The notes: generated by a model from the letters alone, not told the origin. Counted from the first letter of the stretch, positions 1 through 7,149 are shown. The stretch is DNA of 12,341 bases from CAYGZA01 sp964354135 (GCA_964354135.1 CAYGZA010000204.1:1-12341); one strand, 5' to 3'. Numbers and translations are program-made.

Positions 1-1515
1 ATTCCGGCGATCGTCTTCCTGGCCCTGGTGATGATGCCCTTCTATCACATCTGCCACACGCACTCGGTTCCCGGCTACTTGAAGCTCCGCTACGGCGAGG
101 CTGCCCGCGGGCTATCGGCCATCTCCTTCCTGTTTCTGACGATTATCATGAGCGGCATCAACATGTTCGGCCTGGCGCTCGTGATGAGGGTCATTCTCGG
201 TTGGCCGCTGGACTTCAGCATTTGGGTGGCGTCGTTGACGGTGGGCGTTTACGTGATGCTCGCCGGTCTCTTGTCAGCCATCTTCAACGAAGTGCTCCAG
301 TTCTTCCTCATTTGGCTGGGATTCCTCATGATCCCCATCGTCGGGCTTATCGAGACCGGCGGTTGGGACGGAATGGTCCAGCGAATCCAGGAGAATCTCC
401 CCGCGGTGCATCCGGAAAAAGCTGCCGACTACATTTCGATGTGGGGATCGATGGGTGACGTGGCCAGCAATCCAGGCGGCACGCACTGGGTGGCGATCGT
501 GTTCGGCTGGGGATTGGCGATCTCCTTCGGCTACTGGACGACCGACTTCCTCGTGGTGCAGCGGGTGCTGTCGGCCAAGAACCTGCCCAGCGCGCAAAAC
601 GGCACGATCATCGGCGGCTTCTTCAAGATGCTCGTGCCCCTGATCGTCATCCTTCCCGGGCTACTCGCCCTGGCCGTGCTGACCAACCCCGACGGTTCGC
701 ACATGGTCCTGTTGCCGGAGAACCATCCGGACGTCAAGTCAGGCGAAGCATATAGCTACAATTACGTCCTGCCGCTCTTGTTGAAACGGTACTGCGGGCC
801 GGGCTTATTGGGGCTCGGCGTCACCTCGCTGATCGCCGGATTCATGGCAGGCATGGCCGGCAACGTCAGCGCGTTCGCCACCGTCTGGACGTACGACGTC
901 TACAAGCCGTTCGTCAATCGCCACGCGAGCGACAAGCATTACGTGACCATGGGCCGCGTCTGCTCCATTCTGGGGATCTTCGTGAGCATCGGCGCCGCAT
1001 ACGCATGCCTGCGTTTCAGCACCATCATGGCGTTCGCGCAGTTGATGTTCGTCATGTTCATCGTTCCGCTGTTCGTGCCGGTGGTCCTGGGAATGCTTTG
1101 GAAACGCGCCACGTCGATGGCTGCCTTCGTGGGGCTCTTGACGGGAATCCTGGTGTGTCTGGGCATCTTCGTCTTCATGCACTGGACTCCCGGAGACGGG
1201 TTGCTCGGTCTTCCTGGGGCGTTTGACATCGAGAAGGTCAACAAGGACCATGTGCGATACATCACGTTCTCGCAGGACAGTGAAGACATTCCGCAGAACC
1301 TCTGGACGGCCCTGTGGACCTTCCTGGTCACCCTGGCGGTCACGGTGGGGGTCAGCTTCGTGACGCGGCCCAGACCCGCCTCGGAGTTGAAGAACCTGGT
1401 CTATGGGGAGACAGAGATTCCCTCGGCGGCTCACTTGCCGCTCTTGAAGAGGCCGGCGTTCTGGGGCTTTGTTCTGCTGGCTGTCTGTGTCATGCTGAAC
1501 ATTATCTTCTGGTAG
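1..1515 (+). CDS. Sodium:solute symporter (SSS family), 5'-truncated by window edge
   Basis: This is an integral membrane transporter of the SSS/SGLT family, which normally couples uptake of a sugar, organic acid or similar solute to Na+. The frame is open from base 1, so the true start lies upstream; the GTG/ATG codons at 28-36 fall inside a membrane helix and are not starts. About 504 residues are visible, and probably the first two or so helices are missing. Family marks are GYLKLRYG (about 76-99) after the third helix, TDFLVVQRVLSAKN (about 541-582) and, near 835-915, a small-residue helix ending in TYDVYKPF, the usual cytoplasmic end of the Na2-site helix. About ten further hydrophobic helices follow the family pattern, the last ending at the stop codon. 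A small two-helix protein gene follows 12 bp later and is probably co-transcribed. The substrate cannot be told from the sequence. The helix near 835 lacks the usual adjacent serines (see findings). Confidence 0.93.
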   Translation: MPAIVFLALVMMPFYHICHTHSVPGYLKLRYGEAARGLSAISFLFLTIIMSGINMFGLALVMRVILGWPLDFSIWVASLTVGVYVMLAGLLSAIFNEVLQFFLIWLGFLMIPIVGLIETGGWDGMVQRIQENLPAVHPEKAADYISMWGSMGDVASNPGGTHWVAIVFGWGLAISFGYWTTDFLVVQRVLSAKNLPSAQNGTIIGGFFKMLVPLIVILPGLLALAVLTNPDGSHMVLLPENHPDVKSGEAYSYNYVLPLLLKRYCGPGLLGLGVTSLIAGFMAGMAGNVSAFATVWTYDVYKPFVNRHASDKHYVTMGRVCSILGIFVSIGAAYACLRFSTIMAFAQLMFVMFIVPLFVPVVLGMLWKRATSMAAFVGLLTGILVCLGIFVFMHWTPGDGLLGLPGAFDIEKVNKDHVRYITFSQDSEDIPQNLWTALWTFLVTLAVTVGVSFVTRPRPASELKNLVYGETEIPSAAHLPLLKRPAFWGFVLLAVCVMLNIIFW

Positions 1516-1527
1516 GATTGCCTGGTC

Positions 1528-1743
1528 ATGAGCGACAAACCGCAGCGTACCATCACGATCTGGTTCTTCGTCGGCGTGCTGTTCGTGGTGTATGGCGTTC
1601 TGATCCTGGGTGCGGGGATCTACGGCCTGTTCGTTCCGCCGAATGTCGAGATGAAAGAACTGCACCTGGGAGTATGGTGGGGAGCCCTCCTCCTCGGGAT
1701 CGGCGCGTTCTACAGCATCCGCTTCCGGCCGCGGAGAGGGTAA
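1528..1743 (+). CDS. Small two-helix membrane protein following the symporter
   Basis: This 71-residue protein has two predicted membrane helices, at about residues 9-33 (WFFVGVLFVVYGVLILGAG) and 47-62 (VWWGALLLGIGAFYSI). A polar loop with PPNVEMKELH lies between them, and the tail is arginine-rich (RFRPRRG), which suggests a cytoplasmic C-terminus. The ATG lies 12 bp after the symporter stop, and a weak AGGA ribosome-binding site overlaps that stop. Position and size suggest a partner of the transporter, comparable in arrangement to YhdT beside PanF, but no sequence relationship to YhdT is claimed. I do not recognise a named family. A hairpin that could end the operon begins 14 bp after the stop. 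Confidence 0.8.
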   Translation: MSDKPQRTITIWFFVGVLFVVYGVLILGAGIYGLFVPPNVEMKELHLGVWWGALLLGIGAFYSIRFRPRRG

Positions 1744-1757
1744 GCTGCGGTCGATGC

Positions 1758-1786
1758 CTCGGCGCGGTCGGGAGACCAGCGCCGAG
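1758..1786. repeat. Hairpin repeat element, copy A (possible terminator)
   Basis: This near-perfect inverted repeat has arms CTCGGCGCGGTC and GACC-A-GCGCCGAG around a GGGA loop, giving 12 base pairs with one bulged A. It starts 14 bp after the stop of the small membrane protein gene. A 25-nt core with a single central difference recurs at 3901-3925. There is no T-tract after it. It may be a REP-like intergenic element or a transcript-end stabiliser rather than a classical terminator. Confidence 0.7.
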
Positions 1787-1834
1787 CGCAGCCGGGGCGC
1801 CGCGAAGTGTGGTCGGACGCGCGGTTATGGCCGC

Positions 1835-1861
1835 AGGGGACACAATCGGCACCGGTCCCCT
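1835..1861. terminator. Hairpin between convergent genes, possible bidirectional terminator
   Basis: The arms AGGGGAC (1835-1841) and GTCCCCT (1855-1861) pair over a 13-nt loop that itself contains CGG-CA-CCG. The left arm as read on the minus strand overlaps the TAG stop of the anti-sigma gene. On the plus strand it is followed by TATTTCCC, which is not a strong U-tract. It lies between the convergent ends of the symporter operon and the sigma/anti-sigma operon, where a shared terminator is expected. Confidence 0.45.
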
Positions 1862-3155
1862 ATTTCCCTTCCAGGGCACGCAGTCGTTCCGACGTCACGG
1901 TCTGGCTGCGCAGGTCGCCGAAGATGACCTCGTAGCGGCCGTCGTCGAGTTTCCAGCGCAAGAGCACCTTGTCCTTGTCGCTGGGGCCGACGGTTTTCCC
2001 GTTGTACACGGCCTCGGGGTCGTCGCGGAGGATCTTTTGGATGAAGCCAAGACCCTGGAGCGCCCGGTTCGCCTTGCGGAATGCCTCGCTGTTGCGTTCC
2101 GCCGAAGTGGGGGGCACTTGCAGGCCGGCCTTGCGGAGCACGTCATCGCGGATCGCGTCGGCGTAGAACGCTTTTACGCGCGGGTAATGCCCGCCGGCCA
2201 ACTCGGCGTAGCTCCTGAGAGCCTCCGTAATCTTCGGCACCTGTTCCGCCACCGAAGGCCAAGGGACGCTGCCGTCCGCATAGCCCGCAGGGGGCGTGAC
2301 GTCAAAGAGCTTCGGGTCCAAGTCCACGTTCCAACGGAACTCCTCCAAGCGGATTATCCCCGGCGCACCGAGGATGCCCATCTCCACGAGTACCGGCAGG
2401 TTGGTTTGCGGATCCACCCACACCCAGAGCGTGCCGGGCTGGAAGTCGGGGGCAATCTTGCCGATCGAAATCCCGAATCCCCGCGCCTTGCAGCGGTCGA
2501 TTTGCCTCGTGCCCAAATCGCGATCTGCCTGGCCCGAGAATTCGCCAAGCTTGCCGAGAACCGTGAACATGGTGGCCTGTCCGCCGTATGGCGATTCACG
2601 GCGGAACTTCTTGTCTTTGCGGCTGATGTGGATGCCTGGCTTGGAGGCGTGGAGGATGTCCACACTCGCCAGTTCCTTGCCCTCGTACTTTTCCACACGG
2701 ATCGAGTCGGGAGCCAGCCAGTACAAGCTCGCGATCGACTTCTCCGCCGTTGGGGGGGCGCCGACCTCCGACACGACCTTGACGGCATACGATTTCGCCT
2801 GGCGGATGTTTTCCGCCATCTTCTCCATCGCCGAGACCCGCTTTGCGAAGGTGCCTCCCCAAAGCAACACGAATCCCACGACCGCCGCCGCGCCGACGCC
2901 ACCCAATGCCACAATCCGCTGTCGCATGCTAAGTCCTCCTACCCAGTGGGTGATTCGATTCCAGGGGCTCGCCGGCTCCGGCGAACGGCTGGTCGCCGAT
3001 AGTGGCGAGACTCGGAGTTCCTGCGTATCGGCCAATTCGCTCACCAGCCGCTCATGCAGCCGATCGACGAATTCGTCCGCCGGTTCCGAGGCCCCGTAGC
3101 TTCGTCGGAGCAAGGCCCCCAGGTCCTCGTACGGTTCTTCTTCGTTGGGCAACAT
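1860..3155 (-). CDS. Putative membrane anti-sigma factor with LolA/RseB-like extracytoplasmic domain
   Basis: This 431-residue protein is probably the regulator of the ECF sigma factor encoded 18 bp upstream. Residues 1-78 form a charged cytoplasmic part with no cysteines, so there is no zinc-binding anti-sigma (ZAS) motif. One membrane helix lies at about 80-100 (IVALGGVGAAAVVGFVLLWG). Residues 105-290 look like the LolA/LppX/RseB fold: an AEKMAENIRQAKSY-like start, then the characteristic LWVWVDPQTNLPVLVEM (243-259) and FDVTPPAGY (284-292). The remaining 140 residues have no fold I recognise; they end in a segment that looks like another beta unit (DKVLLRWKLDDGRYEVIFGD). The start is supported by GAGG upstream of the ATG in the short gap after the sigma gene. 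The anti-sigma role is inferred from the operon and the single-pass topology. The lipoprotein-sorting-like fold is what the sequence shows most directly. Confidence 0.8.
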   Translation of the reverse strand: MLPNEEEPYEDLGALLRRSYGASEPADEFVDRLHERLVSELADTQELRVSPLSATSRSPEPASPWNRITHWVGGLSMRQRIVALGGVGAAAVVGFVLLWGGTFAKRVSAMEKMAENIRQAKSYAVKVVSEVGAPPTAEKSIASLYWLAPDSIRVEKYEGKELASVDILHASKPGIHISRKDKKFRRESPYGGQATMFTVLGKLGEFSGQADRDLGTRQIDRCKARGFGISIGKIAPDFQPGTLWVWVDPQTNLPVLVEMGILGAPGIIRLEEFRWNVDLDPKLFDVTPPAGYADGSVPWPSVAEQVPKITEALRSYAELAGGHYPRVKAFYADAIRDDVLRKAGLQVPPTSAERNSEAFRKANRALQGLGFIQKILRDDPEAVYNGKTVGPSDKDKVLLRWKLDDGRYEVIFGDLRSQTVTSERLRALEGK

Positions 3156-3173
3156 GACCTCGACCTCAATGTA

Positions 3174-3728
3174 CTACCCGCTTCGCGTCTGCTTGCGGGC
3201 GTAGATGGTGCGGAATGAGACTCGCGCGCGGTAGAGAATCGCTTCGACCGCTTTTTCCGTCCGGCCCAGTCGCTCGGCAATTTCACGTACCGATAGCGAC
3301 TCCACGTATTTCCACTCCAGGGCGAGGCGTTCGTCGTCGTCCAGGGTATCTAGGGTCCGGATTACAGTGTCCCTGGTTTCCGCCGTGATCAGGCCCTCAT
3401 CTGGGCCGCGTGAACCCGCATCGGCAACTGCGTTGGTCTCTGTTGGGTCGCCTACGACCCGATGCGCCCTACGCAAATGATCGCGCAGCTTGTTTCGGGC
3501 AATCCCCAGCAACCATCCGTAGACACTGCCGAGCTGCGGGTCAAACGTCTTGATGGTACGAATCGCAGCCAGGAACGTCTCGCTCACCAGGTCGTCTGTT
3601 GCTTCCCGGTCACGCGACAGGTGCGTATGCACATATCGCCATACTCCCCTGACATACCGCTGGTAAAGGATCGTCAGCGATCCACGATCGCCTGCTTGAA
3701 CGGCCCGGATCAGGTCGCCATCCTTCAT
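3174..3728 (-). CDS. ECF-family RNA polymerase sigma factor
   Basis: This 184-residue sigma70-family factor of the extracytoplasmic-function type directs RNA polymerase to a small regulon. Region 2 covers about residues 17-90: DDLVSETFLAAIRTIKTFDP (45-64) matches region 2.2, and GWLLGIARNKLRDHLRR (71-87) matches the -10-recognition helix 2.4. A linker of about 25 residues follows. Region 4 (about 122-175) contains the helix-turn-helix LSVREIAERLGRTEKAVEAI (145-164) used for -35 recognition. Region 3 is absent, as is usual for ECF factors. The next gene, 18 bp downstream, encodes a one-pass membrane protein, the classical anti-sigma arrangement. The ATG at 3728 is chosen because the family's usual N-terminal length fits; only a weak GGAA lies upstream. 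Two abutting palindromes 41-66 bp before the start may be operators. The ECF subgroup is not assigned. Confidence 0.92.
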   Translation of the reverse strand: MKDGDLIRAVQAGDRGSLTILYQRYVRGVWRYVHTHLSRDREATDDLVSETFLAAIRTIKTFDPQLGSVYGWLLGIARNKLRDHLRRAHRVVGDPTETNAVADAGSRGPDEGLITAETRDTVIRTLDTLDDDERLALEWKYVESLSVREIAERLGRTEKAVEAILYRARVSFRTIYARKQTRSG

Positions 3729-3768
3729 TCACGCATTTCCGCGGTTACAGGCGTTCGGATCAGTTGCG

Positions 3769-3794
3769 GCACGATCGTGCTTCTCCAAAGAGAA
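3769..3794 (-). promoter_or_regulatory. Tandem palindromes upstream of the sigma-factor gene (candidate operator)
   Basis: A perfect 12-bp palindrome GCACGATCGTGC (3769-3780) directly abuts a second inverted repeat, TTCTC-CAAA-GAGAA (3781-3794). The second runs into a perfect 8-bp palindrome, GAATATTC (3792-3799). All lie 41-71 bp upstream of the sigma-factor ATG, in the zone where its promoter should be. I could not place a convincing -35/-10 pair here, so the regulatory role is inferred from position and symmetry only. Confidence 0.4.
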
Positions 3795-3900
3795 TATTCG
3801 CACGGACTGGGAGAATCACTCAGAAAAAGATTGAGGGACCCACCACCCGGCTCACCGCACGTCCCAAAAACCCGATCGCGGAGACCTTCGGTCAGTCCCC

Positions 3901-3925
3901 CGGCGCGGTCGGGAGACCCGCGCCG
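3901..3925. repeat. Hairpin repeat element, copy B (3' of corA)
   Basis: The arms CGGCGCGGTC and GACC-C-GCGCCG pair around a GGGA loop. The 25-nt core is the same as at 1760-1784 except for one unpaired central base (C instead of A). It lies 13 bp past the stop of the CorA gene. On the minus strand, a short GACC-GAA-GGTC hairpin and then a T5 run follow some 20-40 nt later, which could help end the corA transcript. Confidence 0.65.
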
Positions 3926-3938
3926 ATCGCGGGGTCAA

Positions 3939-5099
3939 TTACTGGCGGCCCGCCGGAGACCGCCCGCCAGTCTCGCTGTCTGGTCTGGGCGGCGACAGCG
4001 ACGGCCAGAGCCAACCCTTTCTCCAGAAGTAAACCAGCATCCCGGCCGCCACCGCTGCCATCAGTCCCAGCGCAAACGGATAGCCGTAGGTCCACCACAG
4101 CTCCGGCATGTTCCACTCGGAACGCTCCCGGCTGAAGTTCATGCCGTAGAGGCCGGCAATGAAGGTCAGCGGCATGAACAGCGTGGCGATCACCGTGAGC
4201 ACCTTCATGATCTCGTTCATCCGCGTGCTCACCATGGCCAGGAAGTAGTCCCGCAGGTCCGAGCACATCTCCCGGTACGTCTCCGTCAGTTCGATGATCG
4301 TCACGATGTGGTCCAGGCAGTCGCGGAGGTAGAGCCGGGTTTCGTCGGAAACCAGCGGATCGGGGTCCCGGACCAGAGCGTTGATTGCCTCGCGGTGCGG
4401 CCAGATCGCCCGCCGCAGCTCCAACAGCTCGACCCGCAGCTCGTGGATGCGGACCATCATTTGCCGCGGGTCGCACTCGGTGATCTGCTCGTCGACGTGC
4501 TCCAGTTGCTCGGTGTACTGGTCGAGCACGGGGAAGTAGCCGTCGATCACCGCGTCCAGGAGGGCGTAGGCGAGGTGGTCGGCCGCGGCCATGCGGACCC
4601 GACCCTGTCCCTTGCGGATCCGCTCGCGGACCGGCTCCAGGCAGTCGCCGGGCTTGTGCTGGAAAGTGACGACGAAGTCCTTGCCGAGAAACAGGCCGAT
4701 CTGTTCCGTGTCCAGATGGCCTGGGAAGCTGACCATCCGGGCGATTACGAAGAGATGGCTCTCGTAGTGGTCCACTTTGGCCCGCTGGTGCGTGTTGACC
4801 ACGTCTTCCAGGGCGAGGAAGTGGAGGCCGAAGATCCGGCCGAGGGTCTGGATCGCCGCCACGTCGCCGAGGCCCTCGACGTCGACCCAAGTGACCGCGA
4901 AGCGCTGGCGGATGTCGCGGAGCTCCTCCAGGTTCTCGATGGTCCGTTCGAGGAGCTGATCCTCGCTGAAGGCGATCACGCGCACCGTGGGTTTCGGCGA
5001 TCCGGGGACGGGGGTAATCGTGCCCGGCGCGGTTCCGGGCGGAGTCCGCCGGCGGACCCCCAGATGCTTCCTCTTGCGCCGGCCGTGTTTGTTGGACAT
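3939..5099 (-). CDS. corA: CorA family magnesium/cobalt channel
   Basis: This 386-residue CorA-type divalent-cation channel acts in the inner membrane as a homopentamer in the known family. Residues 1-35 are a basic, proline-rich cytoplasmic head (GRRKRKH, RRRTPP). Residues 40-295 form the alpha/beta and long-helix funnel, including FLALEDVVN (94-102) and the charged stalk helix ending in STRMNEIMKVLTVIATLFMP. The first membrane helix (about 299-318) ends in the diagnostic YGMNF (GMN at 319-321). It is followed by the conserved MPEL loop and the second helix (about 338-358), then a basic tail. The start at 5099 was preferred to longer readings because AGGG lies about 9 bp before the ATG, and because a promoter (5160-5188) would be inside the longer versions. 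The gene appears to be transcribed alone. Confidence 0.95.
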   Translation of the reverse strand: MSNKHGRRKRKHLGVRRRTPPGTAPGTITPVPGSPKPTVRVIAFSEDQLLERTIENLEELRDIRQRFAVTWVDVEGLGDVAAIQTLGRIFGLHFLALEDVVNTHQRAKVDHYESHLFVIARMVSFPGHLDTEQIGLFLGKDFVVTFQHKPGDCLEPVRERIRKGQGRVRMAAADHLAYALLDAVIDGYFPVLDQYTEQLEHVDEQITECDPRQMMVRIHELRVELLELRRAIWPHREAINALVRDPDPLVSDETRLYLRDCLDHIVTIIELTETYREMCSDLRDYFLAMVSTRMNEIMKVLTVIATLFMPLTFIAGLYGMNFSRERSEWNMPELWWTYGYPFALGLMAAVAAGMLVYFWRKGWLWPSLSPPRPDSETGGRSPAGRQ

Positions 5100-5159
5100 T
5101 GCTTCTGCCCTGCGAGTTTTCGATACTCTTGTGCCACCCTGTCGAGGCCTTCGTCGGTG

Positions 5160-5188
5160 AGCATAGCCCAATCGAAGAAACGAGGCAA
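5160..5188 (-). promoter_or_regulatory. Sigma70-like promoter of corA
   Basis: Read on the minus strand, TTGCCT (5188-5183) and TATGCT (5165-5160) are separated by exactly 17 nt. Each matches its consensus hexamer at four of six positions. Transcription would begin near 5153 and leave a leader of about 55 nt before the corA ATG. No Mg2+-sensor riboswitch structure is visible in that short leader. Confidence 0.5.
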
Positions 5189-5248
5189 GATTCTCCCCCC
5201 AGGGCTTGCATCGGCACAGCCCGCGCGGCATCCTGGTGGGCACGCCGA

Positions 5249-5283
5249 GTGCCCCGGCTGCGGGTCGTGCCAGCCGGGCACGA
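5249..5283. repeat. Overlapping inverted repeats in the divergent corA / DUF4838 intergenic region
   Basis: The arms GTGCCCCGGCTG (5249-5260) and CAGCCGGGCAC (5271-5281) pair over a 10-nt loop with one bulged C. An alternative hairpin, TCGTGCC (5265-5271) with GGCACGA (5277-5283), uses part of the same right arm, so the two folds exclude each other. The element lies between the corA promoter and the start of the DUF4838 gene. It could be a regulator-binding site or an intergenic repeat. Confidence 0.45.
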
Positions 5284-5325
5284 TCGGACGATGGGCGAAA
5301 CCACCTGTGACGGAGGAGCCTAACC

Positions 5326-7149
5326 ATGAGACAATCGCTAACGGGACTTCTCGCTGCCTTTGGGCTCTGCTGGGCGATACCCTCGCCGAGCCGGGCGGAA
5401 GAGCTTCTCTTGGCCGAGAACGGGCAGTCGGCCTATCGGATCGTGGTGGCGGAGAGTGCGTCGCCGGCCACCAAGCACGGGGCCGAAGAGCTGCAAATGT
5501 TCCTCGAGCAAATGACCGGGGCCAAGCTGCCGATCGTCTCGGACAAGGGGCCGCTCGGGCCGCGAGAGATCATCCTGGGCGAAAACGCCCATCTTGCGGC
5601 CGTCCAGGCGAAGATCGACTTTGGGACCCTCGGCAATGAGGGGTATGTCGTCCGCACCGTCGGCCCGCACCTGGTCATCGCCGGCGGGGCGTTGCGGGGG
5701 AACATGTATGGAGTGTACGGCCTCTTGGAAGATCACCTCGGCTGCCGCTGGTTCGCCCCGGGGGTAAGCCGCATCCCGAAGACGCCGCGGCTCGTGCTTC
5801 CGGCGATCGACGAGACCAAAGTCCCGGTGCTCGAATACCGCGAGCCGTTCACCTTCGACTGCTTCGACGGCGACTGGTGCGCCCGCAACCGCGTCAATTC
5901 GTCCACCGGGCGGCTGGAGACCAAGCACGGCGGCAAGGTCCGTTTCGGAAGTGGTTTCTTCGTCCACACGTTCGCCCACCTCGTGCCGCCGCAGAAGTAC
6001 TTCAAGGAGCATCCGGAGTATTTCTCGCTCGTGGGCGGGAAGCGGCAGGACGGCTACGCCCAGGTTTGCTGCACCAACGAAGACGTGATCCGCCTCTGCA
6101 CCGAGGGGACGTTGGCCGCGATCAAGGCCGACCCGGACGCCTTCGTCTTCTCCGTCTCGCAGAACGACACCGACAAGCACTGCGAGTGCGACAAGTGCCA
6201 GGCTGTGGCCAAGGCCGAGGATTCGCAAGGCGGGCCGGTCTTCTACCTGGTCAACCGCGTGGCGGAAGCCGTCGAGAAGCAGTTCCCGGACAAGGCGATT
6301 GAGACCCTGGCCTACCAATGGACGCGGAGGCCGCCGAAAAACTGGCGCCCGCGGCCCAACGTGATCGTCCGGCTCTGCTCGATCGAGTGCTGCTTTTCGC
6401 ACCCGTTGGCTACCTGCAGCGGTCCGGCCAATCAGGCCTTCCGCCGGGACCTGGAAGGCTGGGCCAAAGTCGCCAATCGCCTGTGGATTTGGGATTACGT
6501 GACCGATTTCTCGCACTACCTGCTGCCGTTCCCGAACCAGCGGGTCCGCAACGACAACATCCGCCTGCTCATCCGGAACAACGTCAAGGGCATCTTCGAG
6601 CAGGACACCTACGACACGCCGCACAGCGAGATGGCGGCCCTCGGCGGGTACATGACCGCCAAGTTCCTCTGGAATCCCGACTACGACGAAGAGACCGCCA
6701 TGCGGGAATTTCTCGACGGCTACTACGGCAAGGCCGCGGGGCCGATCCGAAAGTACCTCGACCTGCTCCACGACCACGTGGAGCGGAACAACATCCACGT
6801 GGTCATCTGGGCCCCTCCGTCGAGCCCGCACTTGACCAACCAGTTGCTCGCCCAGGCCGACGCCCTGTGGCAAGAAGCCGAGGCCCGGGTGGCCGCCGAG
6901 CCGGACCTGCTGCGCCGCGTGAAGCTCTCGCGGATGAGCGCAGACTATGCGATCGTGGAGCGGGCACGAGCCGAGGCCGGAAAGGGACCAAACGGCGACA
7001 AGGAGGCTCTAGCCTTGGCCAAGGCCCGATTCCAGCCGTTCATCGAGACCCTGGGCTCCAGCGGTTTGACCAACCTGAGGGAAGGAAGCAGGCTGAACCT
7101 GGAAGAGTACCGCTCGAAACTGGCTGCGGCACTGGGAGTCCAGCCGTAA
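5326..7149 (+). CDS. Secreted DUF4838 domain protein (GH163-related glycan-active protein)
   Basis: This 607-residue exported protein probably acts on glycans outside the cytoplasm. A signal peptide covers residues 1-24 (MRQSL…, cleavage after SRA). Residues 30-165 resemble the alpha/beta domain that precedes catalytic barrels in GH67/GH20-type enzymes, with the hallmark GVYGLLEDHLGCRWFAPG (129-146). The DUF4838 region runs from about 170 to 460, with HTFAHLVPPQKYFKEHPEYF (214-233), the central SQNDTDKHCECDKC (278-291), LAYQWTRRPPKN (328-339), LWIWDYVTDF (386-395) and GIFEQDTY (422-429). A helical tail follows. Bacteroides DUF4838 proteins include the founding GH163 endo-beta-N-acetylglucosaminidases, so an N-glycan-type or related hydrolase is possible, but the substrate cannot be assigned. 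The start is fixed by GGAGGA at 5312-5317, 8 nt before the ATG. The length is usual for the family. Confidence 0.87.
   Translation: MRQSLTGLLAAFGLCWAIPSPSRAEELLLAENGQSAYRIVVAESASPATKHGAEELQMFLEQMTGAKLPIVSDKGPLGPREIILGENAHLAAVQAKIDFGTLGNEGYVVRTVGPHLVIAGGALRGNMYGVYGLLEDHLGCRWFAPGVSRIPKTPRLVLPAIDETKVPVLEYREPFTFDCFDGDWCARNRVNSSTGRLETKHGGKVRFGSGFFVHTFAHLVPPQKYFKEHPEYFSLVGGKRQDGYAQVCCTNEDVIRLCTEGTLAAIKADPDAFVFSVSQNDTDKHCECDKCQAVAKAEDSQGGPVFYLVNRVAEAVEKQFPDKAIETLAYQWTRRPPKNWRPRPNVIVRLCSIECCFSHPLATCSGPANQAFRRDLEGWAKVANRLWIWDYVTDFSHYLLPFPNQRVRNDNIRLLIRNNVKGIFEQDTYDTPHSEMAALGGYMTAKFLWNPDYDEETAMREFLDGYYGKAAGPIRKYLDLLHDHVERNNIHVVIWAPPSSPHLTNQLLAQADALWQEAEARVAAEPDLLRRVKLSRMSADYAIVERARAEAGKGPNGDKEALALAKARFQPFIETLGSSGLTNLREGSRLNLEEYRSKLAAALGVQP

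Noticed and set aside
1314..3002. A 562-codon plus-strand frame.
   Set aside because: It is antisense to the anti-sigma gene and overlaps the symporter and small membrane protein; its translation is Arg/Ala-rich without any domain pattern, as expected in GC-rich DNA.
3872..3932. A 10-bp direct repeat, CCGATCGCGG at 3872-3881 and 3923-3932, near the corA end.
   Set aside because: It is short, GC-rich and built around CGATCG; this can arise by chance and no mobile element edge is visible.
4976..5281. A minus-strand frame whose middle part (ILPRFFDWAMLTDEGLDRVA…) looks protein-like.
   Set aside because: It runs into the CorA gene in another frame, its ends are low-complexity, it contains the corA promoter hexamers, and third-position base use is not typical of the neighbours.
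3462..5639. A 725-codon plus-strand frame.
   Set aside because: It lies opposite the sigma factor and corA genes, whose motifs are clear, and its product shows no recognisable family.
5338..6873. A 511-codon minus-strand frame.
   Set aside because: It is the complement of the DUF4838 gene and mirrors its codon structure.
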